Below, one piece after another: positions 38,052 to 46,303 of a DNA stretch of 50,333 nt (positions are counted from its first letter, which is position 1; the number at the start of each line of letters is the position of its first letter). The stretch spans positions 1 to 50,333 of the forward strand of contig NBIV01000422.1 of NCBI GenBank assembly GCA_003194525.1, written 5' to 3'. A program made the position numbers and the translations under genes. Below the pieces are notes generated by a model, which ran no database searches, had not been told where the DNA came from, and saw only the letters and a program-made list of their open reading frames with translations. This stretch comes from Gracilariopsis chorda. Its lineage: Eukaryota; Rhodophyta; Florideophyceae; Gracilariales; Gracilariaceae.

Positions 38052-38470
38052 AGCTTTTCTTTGCTGGATCGCAATCGCGCACGCTTCCGCCGGAGGTGCG
38101 CAATGCTGCGTCGTAGGCTCTTATCACGCTTGCTCGCATTGTCACCGTCGCTCCGCACCACGCTTCCGAGTTTCGCACCGTTGTGCTGCAGACGCTGCTG
38201 CACGCGATTGCGGATGAGCATGATGTGTTCATCGCTGCCAGAGCGGCCGCCGTGCACTGGGCAAACGAGTGCTCTGCGTTCACGGACGCCGACGCTCGTC
38301 TGCTCAACATCGTCGCCAGTGCGGATAGCAGCGCGCGCGTAACTCAGCGTGCCGCGATTGGATTCAAACCAAGAACGCTTTCGCGCAAACCTACGATCGG
38401 TGAGAAGCCTGCGTTGCCAACTTCGTTCCCAGACTTTCGTGAGATGGTTAGCGTTTATGCAACCTACTGC
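38052..38470 (+). pseudogene. ECM29-like HEAT-repeat fragment
   Basis: The + frame reads LPPEVRNAAS, a TAG, then ALITLARIVTVAP, FRTVVLQTLLHAIADEHDVF, ARAAAVHWANECSAFTDADA, RLLNIVASADSSARVTQRAA, and PDFREMVSVYATY. This is a HEAT-type helical array. The AVxWA...F...ARxLxxxAxxD...V...A..GL...(Y/F)P.F..MV order resembles the C-terminal half of the proteasome adaptor ECM29. One stop codon at about 38112 and the lack of the rest of a protein of well over 1000 residues make it a fragment. It begins just after a GTGAGT...CACTGCAG pair that ends the Cys-array gene, so the two may be joined by rearrangement. A minus-strand frame (38045-38653) overlaps it. Confidence 0.5.
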
Positions 38471-39118
38471 CGAAACCACAAACCGCACAGCAAATCCATC
38501 GCTGCTTACCTGCAATTCTGCCTCAAGTGGCAACATGTCGATTCCCAAATCCTTAAGTGGAAGTACTACTCGCTTCGAACTTCCTTGTTGTATATGCCAG
38601 TCTTCGCCGCAATAATCGCAGCGAACAGGCCCACCTTCCCACCTCTTTGACACGAAAAATCCCAGTGCGTCTGGTTGACTTCGATATCATAGAACAAGAA
38701 TCTGAAAGAGTTACTACTTCGAGATGACGTTCTTGAAATAACCAACTGGTTACCACGACGGTGAACCAGAACTGGTTGCATGGTTTAGTTCAAAGAAGAA
38801 CTTGTTCACAGTGGTCTCACACTTCTTTGTGAGTTGCAGCACACCGGTTGCCAATTCGATCGCCTGGGCTGCCATTCTTTCCTTCGGCGTGGTTCGGTGC
38901 CGTCGCCAGTAGGACAAAATACGGGCAGAATCGACACCAAGACGAGCTAGAAGCGCGGGAGCTCAACGACAAGCGAGCGGGTTGCTGGTTGCAAATTAGC
39001 AAAGGGCTTGGAGGAGAGCTCTGGCAGCGCGATGAAAAGCGAGTAACTTGCTCAGCAAAGTTGCACAAACCGGCGATGCGCGGAGGTGTGTTGGCGGCAC
39101 AGACGCTCCGACGTCTGT

Positions 39119-39149
39119 GGCAGCGCTTCTCAGCCTGAGAAGCGCTGCC
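39119..39149. repeat. 31-nt perfect hairpin
   Basis: A 15-base arm (GGCAGCGCTTCTCAG), one C, then the exact reverse complement. A smaller CAGACG...CGTCTG stem lies just upstream (39100-39117) and the 29-bp tandem repeat follows. The cluster of structures suggests a transposon terminus. Confidence 0.85.
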
Positions 39150-39168
39150 GAGAATCTCAGGTGCGCCT

Positions 39169-39242
39169 GAGGGTGCGCACCCTTGCTGCTGTGGGTGGAG
39201 GGTGCGCACCCTCCCTGCTGTGGGTGGAGGGTGCGCACCACG
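39169..39242 (+). repeat. 29-bp tandem repeat, about 2.5 units
   Basis: Units at 39169, 39198 and 39227 (partial) start GAGGGTGCGCACC and contain CTGCTGTGGGTG. GGGTGCGCACCC inside each unit is itself palindromic. Confidence 0.85.
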
Positions 39243-40120
39243 TCACGTAGTCACGAGTCATGGAGCTCATTGTTCGAAGAGGTCCATAATCTGAGCTTGC
39301 TTTCGGTTCTCCACGACAGTTGCGTTTCGCTTTTCGCTCTTTTACTCCACCAACATATCGAATCGAAAGATATCCGGGTGCTTGGTGCGTTTCGAAACGA
39401 AGTATTCTTCGTCCAGCTGAGCTGCATGACCCAAGCGCAAAGGAATCGTTTTACATAACGGCCACCCACTTTTGTTTCTATTGTTCGCAAAATGGTTTTG
39501 GAGGGAGAAAATGTTTTTATTCAGGTTCATGATGTGCTCGGTGGAAATTGCGATTCGGAGAGCGTGTGAGAAGGAAGAGATGAGGAACATCTTCTGCCAT
39601 CTTGTTGATACCTACATTGGTGAGGAGAGGAAGAGGAATGCAGAAAAAGACTACGTGAAGAGTGCAGTGGAGAGTGCACAGGAGGTTGTTGCTCCGGAAC
39701 GTGAGGTTTGAAACGAGATGGAGTAGTGCAGTGGTTGAGGAGGTTATGTTGTGTGAAGATACGCAGTCAACTTCGTGACGTACACATCAAGAACTACTAC
39801 GATGCAAAACGTACAACTGAAGGAGCTTTCAACAAGATGGTTGTTCGAATAGAAAAGATGTCAATGTACATACCATTTCAGTTTAAGAACAACTACAGTA
39901 AGCGTGAATTTTCGGTGAATGCAATAAGAGGTGAAGCGTAGGCAAGACCAACCATGGAAGGCAACCCGGCTCTGATTGAGACAAACACTCAATTATGCCA
40001 AAAGCTGGCATTCCGTGTCCAGAAACACTGTAGCTGGCTCGAAGACTCTAACAAGTCCAAACTGTTTGGTACGACTGCAAACCAAGACCTTGAATTGAAT
40101 TGAACAGAGGGAAGCCATGA

Positions 40121-40321
40121 AAGACTCAGCACTACCGCAAGAAGGGTAGCCACAATCATGCTCTGGATGATGACGGATGCTATATCTGTGGGAATCCATA
40201 CCACCGAGGCTGCATACCTCCTAGACTCTTAGCTCCGGGAGGTTTCGAGAGAACAAATCACGAACTCGAAGGCAACTTTGATCATTACTCTCTCTGCCCT
40301 GTCCTCGGAATGGAAAGTTGA
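40121..40321 (+). pseudogene. Zinc-knuckle C-terminal fragment
   Basis: The frame has no start of its own; it is open after a TGA at 40118. It reads CYICGNPYHRGCIPPRLLAP in its middle and ends HYSLCPVLGMES before TGA. CxxCxxxYHxxC is a zinc-knuckle or PHD-like metal site. The upstream frames at 39472-39941 may be earlier parts of the same broken gene. No family is named. Confidence 0.4.
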
Positions 40322-40356
40322 GATAGAAAAGCACGTCTATTACGCTTTAAACTTCT

Positions 40357-40590
40357 TCATTTCTTAGAATAGCTTGCCTTAGAAGAAGATGAACTTTGGG
40401 TGCCGCTTGTCGATTTTGTTTTGTTTTGCTTATCCAAAGTTTTAGGAGTCTTTGAAGTTGCTTGAGCGCTACCTTTTCCCGAATTTGTCTCACTGTGCGT
40501 TGGTCGTACGTCCAACATGTCGCATGAGCCGGAGAAATGACTGTTGTAAAACCTAGACGTAGGGCATGATGGATTCCGGCAGTCTTTCAA
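40357..40590 (-). CDS. Small Ser/Lys-rich ORF with a Cys/His cluster
   Basis: A 77-codon frame. The start contains DCRNPSCPTSRFYNSHFSGSC, i.e. CxxxxC...H.xxxC spacing that could bind one zinc ion, as in gag-like proteins of copia-type elements. The rest is a low-complexity Ser/Thr/Lys tail. No pol sequence is adjacent. It is weakly supported. Confidence 0.3.
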   Translation of the reverse strand: MKDCRNPSCPTSRFYNSHFSGSCDMLDVRPTHSETNSGKGSAQATSKTPKTLDKQNKTKSTSGTQSSSSSKASYSKK

Positions 40591-40824
40591 AAGACTTGAG
40601 AAGATGCTTTTCCGTGCTCACCATGACTGTTTCCAATAGAAATAGAAGTACACATGATGTTGTGCGGAAATAAAGGCCAGAGTTTGCGCTGGAAGAGACG
40701 AAACGGTTCTGATTTCGGTCAGTTCGAGGGCTCCTCCAAGGGTAGCGGTAACCCTGTTAACCGTTGATATGGGCACGCAACTTGCGACGCCGTGTCGATT
40801 GCAGAAGTTGAACACACTTTAGTA

Positions 40825-40911
40825 AAGCTTCCATTCGAGTCAAATAGACCTAATTACTCTGTAAAGTTACTTTACAGAGTAATTAGGTCTATTTGACTCG
40901 AATGGAAGCTT
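40825..40911. repeat. 87-nt perfect palindrome (42-nt arms, 3-nt centre)
   Basis: The left arm 40825-40866 begins AAGCTTCCATTCGAGTC and ends TCTGTAAAG; the centre is TTA; the right arm 40870-40911 is its exact reverse complement, ending AAGCTT. Not one of 42 pairs is mismatched, so it is recent, conserved or artificial. Outward of both AAGCTT ends the match stops. It would form a very strong hairpin or cruciform. It could be a tiny MITE, a fold-back, or a ligation or assembly artefact because both ends coincide with HindIII sites. Confidence 0.95.
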
Positions 40912-41182
40912 CCATCCAGCATCACAGGGAGATGATCACGATCCGTCCTGTCTCAAGGACTGCTCTGTTCCGTTCGTCTTCGCTTCTGCTAAAGTAACCA
41001 GCGAAAAGAGAGCTCTCTTACCTTGCGCTTTTGCCTTACCTGTGTCCTTCTCTTCAAACTCCACATTTATCTACTTTACACGACTCTGAACAAATTTGGA
41101 GTTTCGTTCGAATCCTGGTCAAGAAGGAAGCGCTTTTTGTGTCCAACGAGTTTGCCCGAGCTTGATCGCACGTTTCTAACGC

Positions 41183-41950
41183 ATGGAGATTCTTTGCAAA
41201 GGTGATGCGGTGGATATCAACTATCAGTTTATCGAGGCAAACGTGACCTACAGAGACACGCATAACCGGTTCTTTATTGGCAAAACGACAGCGGTGAACG
41301 CTGATGAAATTAATGCGCAAAACCTCTCTTCGCTGATTGTCAAACCCACTTTGATCCCTGATCATCACATATTTCCACTTTATGAGCATGGCATAAGTGT
41401 TGTGTCCGAGGCTGACGTCGAAGGAAGATGGTTGAAAATACCAAACCTTTCTGCATATCATCCAGACCGGAACACCCACACTATACCTTCTACGTTTTTG
41501 CAAGAGATAAAGATCTTGGAGGAAGTATCGAGATCGCCGCACCCGAATATTATGAAGTACTATGGGTGCGTTGTGAAGGGTGATCGAATTGGTGGGATCT
41601 ATTTGGAAAAGTTTGAAGAAACGTTATACGACAGGACGTGGATGAGAAGACAAGCAGTGGAAAAAGAAGCAGTGATGGGAAGCATTCGTAGCGCTGTGCA
41701 GCACTTGCACTCGCTCGGCCTTTGTCATAATGACGTTAGTCTGAACAACATTATGTTTCGCGAAGACGATAGTGTAGCACTTATTGATTTTGATTCATGT
41801 CGACGAAGTGGGGAGAAGATGGGAAGCAAAAGGGGAACGTGGGGCTTCTGTGACATGAGTGTTACGACTTCAAGTTTCGAGAATGACTTCTACAGCATAC
41901 GAAAAGTGAACGAGTACCTTGAGACAGGTCGACTTCCCCTTCCGGAGTGA
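41183..41950 (+). CDS. Protein-kinase-like protein, 255 aa, atypical active site
   Basis: An intact single-exon frame with a eukaryotic protein-kinase fold. FLQEIKILEEVSRSPHPNIM is the alpha-C helix and HPNI loop. GGIYLEKFEETLYDR is the hinge. LHSLGLCHNDVSLNNIMF is the catalytic loop, with HND for HRD and the Asn kept. VALIDFDSC stands where DFG is expected, with Asp but no Gly. GTWGFCD may be the P+1 region. The N-lobe is short; WLKIP may carry the ATP-binding Lys, and no glycine loop is visible. The C-lobe is cut short after ENDFYSIRKVNEYL. Many fungal kinase-like proteins share the HND...IDFDSC pattern. It may be a small-molecule or pseudokinase. The start ATG follows a stop-rich upstream region. 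Confidence 0.72.
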   Translation: MEILCKGDAVDINYQFIEANVTYRDTHNRFFIGKTTAVNADEINAQNLSSLIVKPTLIPDHHIFPLYEHGISVVSEADVEGRWLKIPNLSAYHPDRNTHTIPSTFLQEIKILEEVSRSPHPNIMKYYGCVVKGDRIGGIYLEKFEETLYDRTWMRRQAVEKEAVMGSIRSAVQHLHSLGLCHNDVSLNNIMFREDDSVALIDFDSCRRSGEKMGSKRGTWGFCDMSVTTSSFENDFYSIRKVNEYLETGRLPLPE

Positions 41951-42420
41951 TGCATCGGTTGTACTTGAAACTGGACACTGGTGAATGGAATTTGTTACCT
42001 GATCTTTCGGAATACGAAGCGCTGAGCGCAGTGCAGGCACTATGCTTTAATGCTTTGCTTGGACAACGCATACTCCCATGGAGACTTGATGGCATTTGTC
42101 GACTGAGCATCAACCAATCAAAACGAGATATCTGCTGAACTTGAGACTGACGGAGGCGCTATCGCTCCAATACCACGATCAGGAGCTTTGTGGAGCGTTG
42201 ACAACGATGAGTGGAAGAGTTGGTCAAAGCTTTCCATGGAGCGAAGGCGCTCTGTATCGTTGAGAATGGTCCTGTTACCGAGCCAGTTGGTGATGGTACC
42301 GACGTTACCAAGTTTGGCGGCAGAATGTTTGTGGACCCAACGAAGTGTGTTGCAGTACTGGAGGTTGTGGTTTGGGTTAGTAAGAAGAATCTGCGGCGCT
42401 GATCTCACGGCGCGCAGCTC
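41947..42420 (+). pseudogene. Unrecognised coding remnant downstream of the kinase-like gene
   Basis: Two + frames, 41947-42138 (LKLDTGEWNLLPDLSEYEAL) and 42211-42402 (VKAFHGAKALCIVENGPVTE then GRMFVDPTKCVAVLEVVVWV), look protein-like but are separated by stops and a frame change. The first overlaps the kinase-like stop by 4 bases. They may be pieces of one broken gene. No family is recognised. Confidence 0.3.
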
Positions 42421-42446
42421 CTCGGGTGAGTCGCATATGGCGTGAA

Positions 42447-42577
42447 GAGTGAGTGCGAAAAAGCGTATCGCAAATTGGCGCAGCGCGCGCCGTCACCCTC
42501 ACCTTGGCGCAGTCGTGTAACTGCCCGCAAGTCCCCTGCGCCAGCTCCACCGCCCCATCACCGACGTCGGCCCCCGC
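42447..42577 (+). repeat. GC-rich dispersed repeat, copy A
   Basis: It shares with 48779-48886 the segments GTGCGAAAAAGCG, TCGCAAATTGGCGC and a 47-bp block (42531-42577, starting GTCCCCTGCG and ending GACGTCGGCCCCCGC) that matches 43 of 47 bases at 48840-48886. Internal insertions separate the segments. It directly precedes the P4-ATPase fragment. Confidence 0.8.
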
Positions 42578-42759
42578 GTGATCCGCTGCCCTCGTCGTCG
42601 TGCACCAGCTCCCCGTAGCGACGCCTCCTTCTCACCGACGCTCCACCGCCTCCGTTCCCCGCCCGCGTCGCCCGTACGTGCGCGCCGTTCCAACCCATGC
42701 AGCAGCATGAGCTGCCGCTGTTCACGCCGTCCGCCACTGGCGCCACTGCGTCGCCTTCG

Positions 42760-43490
42760 CTGATCTTTCGCGTCTTGCATCGCCTCAAACCGGCTTGGGC
42801 GCGCCGCTACTTGCGGCTCACTGCGTCGGGTCCGTTTGCAACCGCAAGTATACGCTTCTGTCCTCTATTCCGCTCGTGCTGTATGAGCAGTTTCGTATGT
42901 TCTACAACTTGTTCTTTTTGCTTGTCGCGTGCTCGCAGTTTATACCTGCGCTTCGCGTCGGCTTTTTCTGGACCTACTTCGGCCCTCTTATCTTCGTCTT
43001 GCTCGTGTCTATGTCCAAGGAAGCCTTTGACCACATTTCGCGCTCTAAGCGAGACAACAGTCTCAACCAATTTCCATACACCCTGTTGCTGAGAGGAGAA
43101 GCTCCCAACCAATCCAACGCCGTCCGCATAGCCAGTCAGGTCATTCGAGTGGGCGATGTACTCCTGCTCGAAACCAATGATCGAGTACCGGCTGATTGCG
43201 TTTTGCTCAAGGCTATCCCCTCCAAGCCGGCCAACCACAAGTCCTTTGCCAACGATGCGCCAGACCCCACGGACACCTTGTTCATTCGAACCGATCAGCT
43301 GGACGGTGAAACTGATTGGAAACTGCGCCGCGCCGTTGCTGCTACTCGGTCTGTGCCGCGGGACGAGGACATTCTTTTCAGCGACTGCGTCCTCGAGGGG
43401 GAGGCCCCAAGCGCGAGATTTACGACTTTGTGGGAACCTTTGTTCACCCGTCCGGCGCAAAAGAGCCTCTTACGTTGGAGAACACTTTAT
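42760..43490 (+). pseudogene. Neo1/ATP9-type P4-ATPase (phospholipid flippase) N-terminal fragment
   Basis: P4-ATPases move phospholipids across Golgi and endosome membranes. The fragment has NRKYTLLSSIPLVLYEQFRM then FYNLFFLLVACSQFIPALRV (first helix), FGPLIFVLLVSMSKEAFDHI (second helix), IRVGDVLLLETNDRVPADCV and FIRTDQLDGETDWKLR, the actuator domain with its DGET loop. YEQF...FF.L and CSQFIP mark the Neo1/ATP9 subfamily. A frame change near 43400 leads to IYDFVGTFVHP then KEPLTLENTL, and a TGA stands where TGG is expected. The nucleotide-binding domain, DKTG motif and eight helices are missing. It begins just after a GC-rich repeat. The gene is a partial, disabled copy of a conserved host gene. 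Confidence 0.9.
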
Positions 43491-43700
43491 GAGCGCTACT
43501 CAGTCGCACCGAGCGTTCAATTCTGTTCTTGAAGTTCTAATTTCGTGGTTCTGCGACGGGTAGAGAAGTTCGTTAACCATGGTTTCGACATCGTTGATGT
43601 AAGTGAAGGGTGTATTACATGAACAATACTACTGACACAGACGTAACGATTCTCTGAGTAGCCACCATGCACGCGCGCGACACGACAGCTGGGCGGTCAA
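43491..43700. other. Eroded sequence after the P4-ATPase fragment
   Basis: No continuing flippase motif is found in any frame. A boundary to the next coding remnant lies here. Confidence 0.4.
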
Positions 43701-44402
43701 AGCAGAAGACCCGACGCAGAGCTGATCGGCGCCTCAAAGGAAGTAGACTTCATCATGCCCATCATCACCGCCATCCGTCAAAGCTACCCCAAAATGCTCT
43801 TTTCGGGCGACAAGTTCCTCTCGCCCGTAGCCGAACAAGTGCTCGACGCCTGCGAAGACCCTATCAACGACATCTCCGCCGGCATACTGCACGGCACACT
43901 GCACGAAACGCTCTCCCGCCGCAACGCAGCGTGCGTCCAAATGCACACGCGCGAAACACCCGCCACGATGAACAAGCTTCAACAATACGCCGACGTGACG
44001 GCCGACGCGGCGCGCAACCAGTCGCAAAGCATGACACACGCGCTCGACGCCGGCGTGAAACGCAGCCGCTGCCGCGCTTTGCTGTCCCTCGCACGAAATG
44101 TGGCCACCTCACCCCGCCTCACCATTGCCGCCAGTCCGTCGTTCACACAGCTCCACACCAGCTGCATTCATTCCCTCAGTTCGCACTTGATGTGCTGCTC
44201 ACGCTATCGTCTCCGCGGGCCGCTCTTGCTTTGCTTTTGCGATAAGAGCGTCGACGTGTGCCTTCTGTTGCTCCCGATTGTCAAAGCCCTTGCACAATAC
44301 CGGCAAGGAAACGCCGGTTCAAGTTCCATGTCCGGTGTCGAAATCTTGTCCTCTGAATGCTTAACGCTTGGCGGAGCGGACAGGGAGGCAGATCTCTGTT
44401 GA
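43700..44402 (+). pseudogene. Unrecognised coding fragment, GC-rich
   Basis: The + frame, open from before 43707, reads RRPDAELIGASKEVDFIMPI, ITAIRQSYPKMLFSGDKFLS, PVAEQVLDACEDPINDISAG, and continues to about 44050 with ordinary protein composition. After that it degrades into low-information sequence. There is no good start at the left edge, so it is probably an internal piece of a larger host gene, like the neighbouring P4-ATPase and VPS33 fragments. I cannot name it. Confidence 0.4.
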
Positions 44403-44848
44403 GACGGCGTCGGTGATGGAGGAGGCAATGTTTGCGGTGAGAGGGTGAGGCGATCTCCATCAGATGACACCAAACTCACGGTTGCCAATTCCATTGCGGT
44501 GTCGCACTGCTCCTCATTGTTGGGCGGCTTGACAACAGCGTTGTGCTCGGGTGTGGCAGATGTGGACGCTTGTGTTACAGGCGACGGACTAGACCAAGGG
44601 GGGAAGAACTACATGAGGTCACGCGAATGCCATGGCAAGGTTGAAGCCGTGGTTGTGGGGTGGAAAGGTGAGAGAGCTCAACGAGCATAGGGGCAGTGTT
44701 GGTCTCAAAAGAATACTGTGAGCACTGCAGAGGAAGGAGTACTGCGGAAGCCGGTGTGAAAGGCTGTGGTGATGAGAGTAGCTGCAACACGGAAGGAAGG
44801 GGCGGATCAGTGATAGAGACAAAGGGAGAGCGATGCGCCATTATGATT

Positions 44849-45547
44849 TCGTTTCACGCTTTGCGTTTCAGCGTCGCTCGCTGTTTCGCACAATCGCTCC
44901 CGCAATTCGCATCCACTGCACAATGTCATATAGACCTGCGGCGAAACGGAAGACGCCGTGCGTTGCATGATAGCACTTTCTCTAAAGCCCTCTCACACAA
45001 AACGTTTCGTAATAAGGGTAGCACACCAATGCTTTCGAACAACTCTACTCGTGTGGCAACTGTCGACGCTGTCGATGCGGTTGGCGATAATGGTGTCGGT
45101 GATGGTGGCGTTGGTGATCGTGCTGGTGGGAACAACGACATTGCTGACGATGCTGCTAATGATGGTAGTGCTGATGATGGAACGGATATGGATAATGCCA
45201 ATGTTGAAACTGCGGCTTCTGACGGTGTTGTTGATGGTGGTGGCCCTACTGAAGGTGCTGTTAGTGATAGTGTTGACAATAGGCATATGGTTGTCGCCCT
45301 CGCTAACATGGAACGAAAAGTCAATGAACTAACGCGCGAAAACCGTAAGCTTCAAAGGTCCAGGCAGTATTACAAGAAGCGTTATGAGTCAGCAAAGCAT
45401 GATTTTCATTTTCTTCAGACAGAGAAGCAAGAACAAGTGGCTAGTTTATGCGAATCTAATCAGAAGCTCAGAGATGAGAATGAAGGGTTGAAGGAGAGAC
45501 TCTCGAAAAGGCCTCGTACCACGCGAATGTCTTTACATGGTCGATAA
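44849..45547 (+). CDS. Coiled-coil protein of unknown function
   Basis: The frame is open from 44696; the likely start is the ATG at about 44843 (MISFHALRF) or about 45029 (MLSNNSTRV). The middle is Asp/Gly/Val-rich low complexity (AVGDNGVGDGGVGDRAGGNN, then DDAANDGSADDGTDMD). From about 45285 to the end is a clear coiled coil of some 70 residues (VVALANMERKVNELTRENRK, LQRSRQYYKKRYESAKHDFH, NQKLRDENEGLKERLSKRP) with Leu/Met at heptad spacing, then a basic tail. It is not interrupted, unlike its neighbours. The function is unknown; an intracellular assembly or DNA-associated role is possible. Confidence 0.5.
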   Translation, partial: SFHALRFSVARCFAQSLPQFASTAQCHIDLRRNGRRRALHDSTFSKALSHKTFRNKGSTPMLSNNSTRVATVDAVDAVGDNGVGDGGVGDRAGGNNDIADDAANDGSADDGTDMDNANVETAASDGVVDGGGPTEGAVSDSVDNRHMVVALANMERKVNELTRENRKLQRSRQYYKKRYESAKHDFHFLQTEKQEQVASLCESNQKLRDENEGLKERLSKRPRTTRMSLHGR

Positions 45548-45679
45548 GCTATATGTAGTACGCGTTGCAATGTTTGTGAAACGTTTTTTCGTCGTAAACA
45601 ATCGTCTTTCTTGTTTTCGTCGAATGTGACCACGAGTTCAATGATAGCGACAGCATTGTGGCACGGCCCGCGGATAAAA

Positions 45680-45921
45680 CAGCGCGAGTGTGCGCCTGCC
45701 AAAATGGGGTAGTGGACCAACTGCAGCTGGTCGGCCACACCGGATGGGTTGAATGGTCTCAGGACGGAACGGTGTTTTGTGTGCGATGCTCAGAGAATGG
45801 AGGCATTTTGCACCTGCGCTCATCACTCACAATGTCCGGCTTACTTGGCGGTGGCTAGTGCGTACGGCAATCTCATTGTGTCCAGATCCTACGACAACAG
45901 CGTGCGGATATTAAAAAGCGC
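45680..45921 (+). pseudogene. WD40-repeat fragment
   Basis: Frame pieces LQLVGHTGWVEWSQDGTVF and, after a shift, AYGNLIVSRSYDNSVRILK correspond to one and a half WD40 blades (GH...V..W..DG.......S.D..I and G.LIVS.S.DN.VRIW). The final Trp-Asp is lost. At least one frame change separates them. The style matches the WD40 relic at 48.9-49.3 kb, which lies on the other strand. No start or full propeller remains. Confidence 0.6.
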
Positions 45922-46303
45922 ATAGTTGCGACTCAATCCCACCGGCTCGTTGGTGTCGTCGTCGGTCTCGATGTCGATGATGTTGTTCACGCCCAGCTCG
46001 CCGTCCGTGCAGATGCGCGTGCAGCGCGAGCGCGCCAGTCGCGCACCATCGTCGCGCTATTTACTTCTTTAACTATCAACGTTAGCATATGAGACCATGG
46101 CACTTTGTTGTGCTCAATTTCATCTTACCTTCGTCTGACATAATTGAATAAGAATGAATATACCGACACCACAACTGCCAATTCGTGAACAAAAAAAGAA
46201 ACTGGATGTAATCCTCGTTTCTAACCCGACGCAAACAAAGCGTCATCGAGTGAAAGCACGAATTCATCGGGTCCCATGACAGCCGTGGTTGCTATCAATG
46301 CCT
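45922..46303. other. No recognisable gene
   Basis: On the minus strand a short stretch reads DGELGVNNIIDIETDDDTNE, which is coding-like but unassigned. The rest is AT-rich flank of the VPS33 relic. Confidence 0.35.

Larger units (their letters stand above)
38471..40120. other. Mostly unassigned; hairpin and short tandem repeats inside
   Basis: Short frames on both strands are unrecognised. On + at 39472-39711 and 39708-39941 there are two charged, helical frames (EIAIRRACEKEEMRNIFCHL; FNKMVVRIEKMSMYIPFQFK) that could be remnants of one gene running into the zinc-knuckle piece at 40121. A hairpin and a 29-bp repeat lie at 39119-39242. Confidence 0.35.

Noticed and set aside
36797..38342. Explaining the frame changes of the Cys-array gene by introns
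   Set aside because: The frames overlap at the switch points, leaving no room for an intron of the 80-nt type seen in this window. Small indels are simpler. The GTGAGT at 38002 remains a possible donor only at the 3' end.
38045..38653. Minus-strand 202-aa ORF with CDYCGEDWHIQ and a basic helical tail
   Set aside because: It overlaps the plus-strand HEAT fragment, whose ordered blocks resemble a known protein better. The basic tail is antisense of that fragment. Part of its first half might still be a separate remnant.
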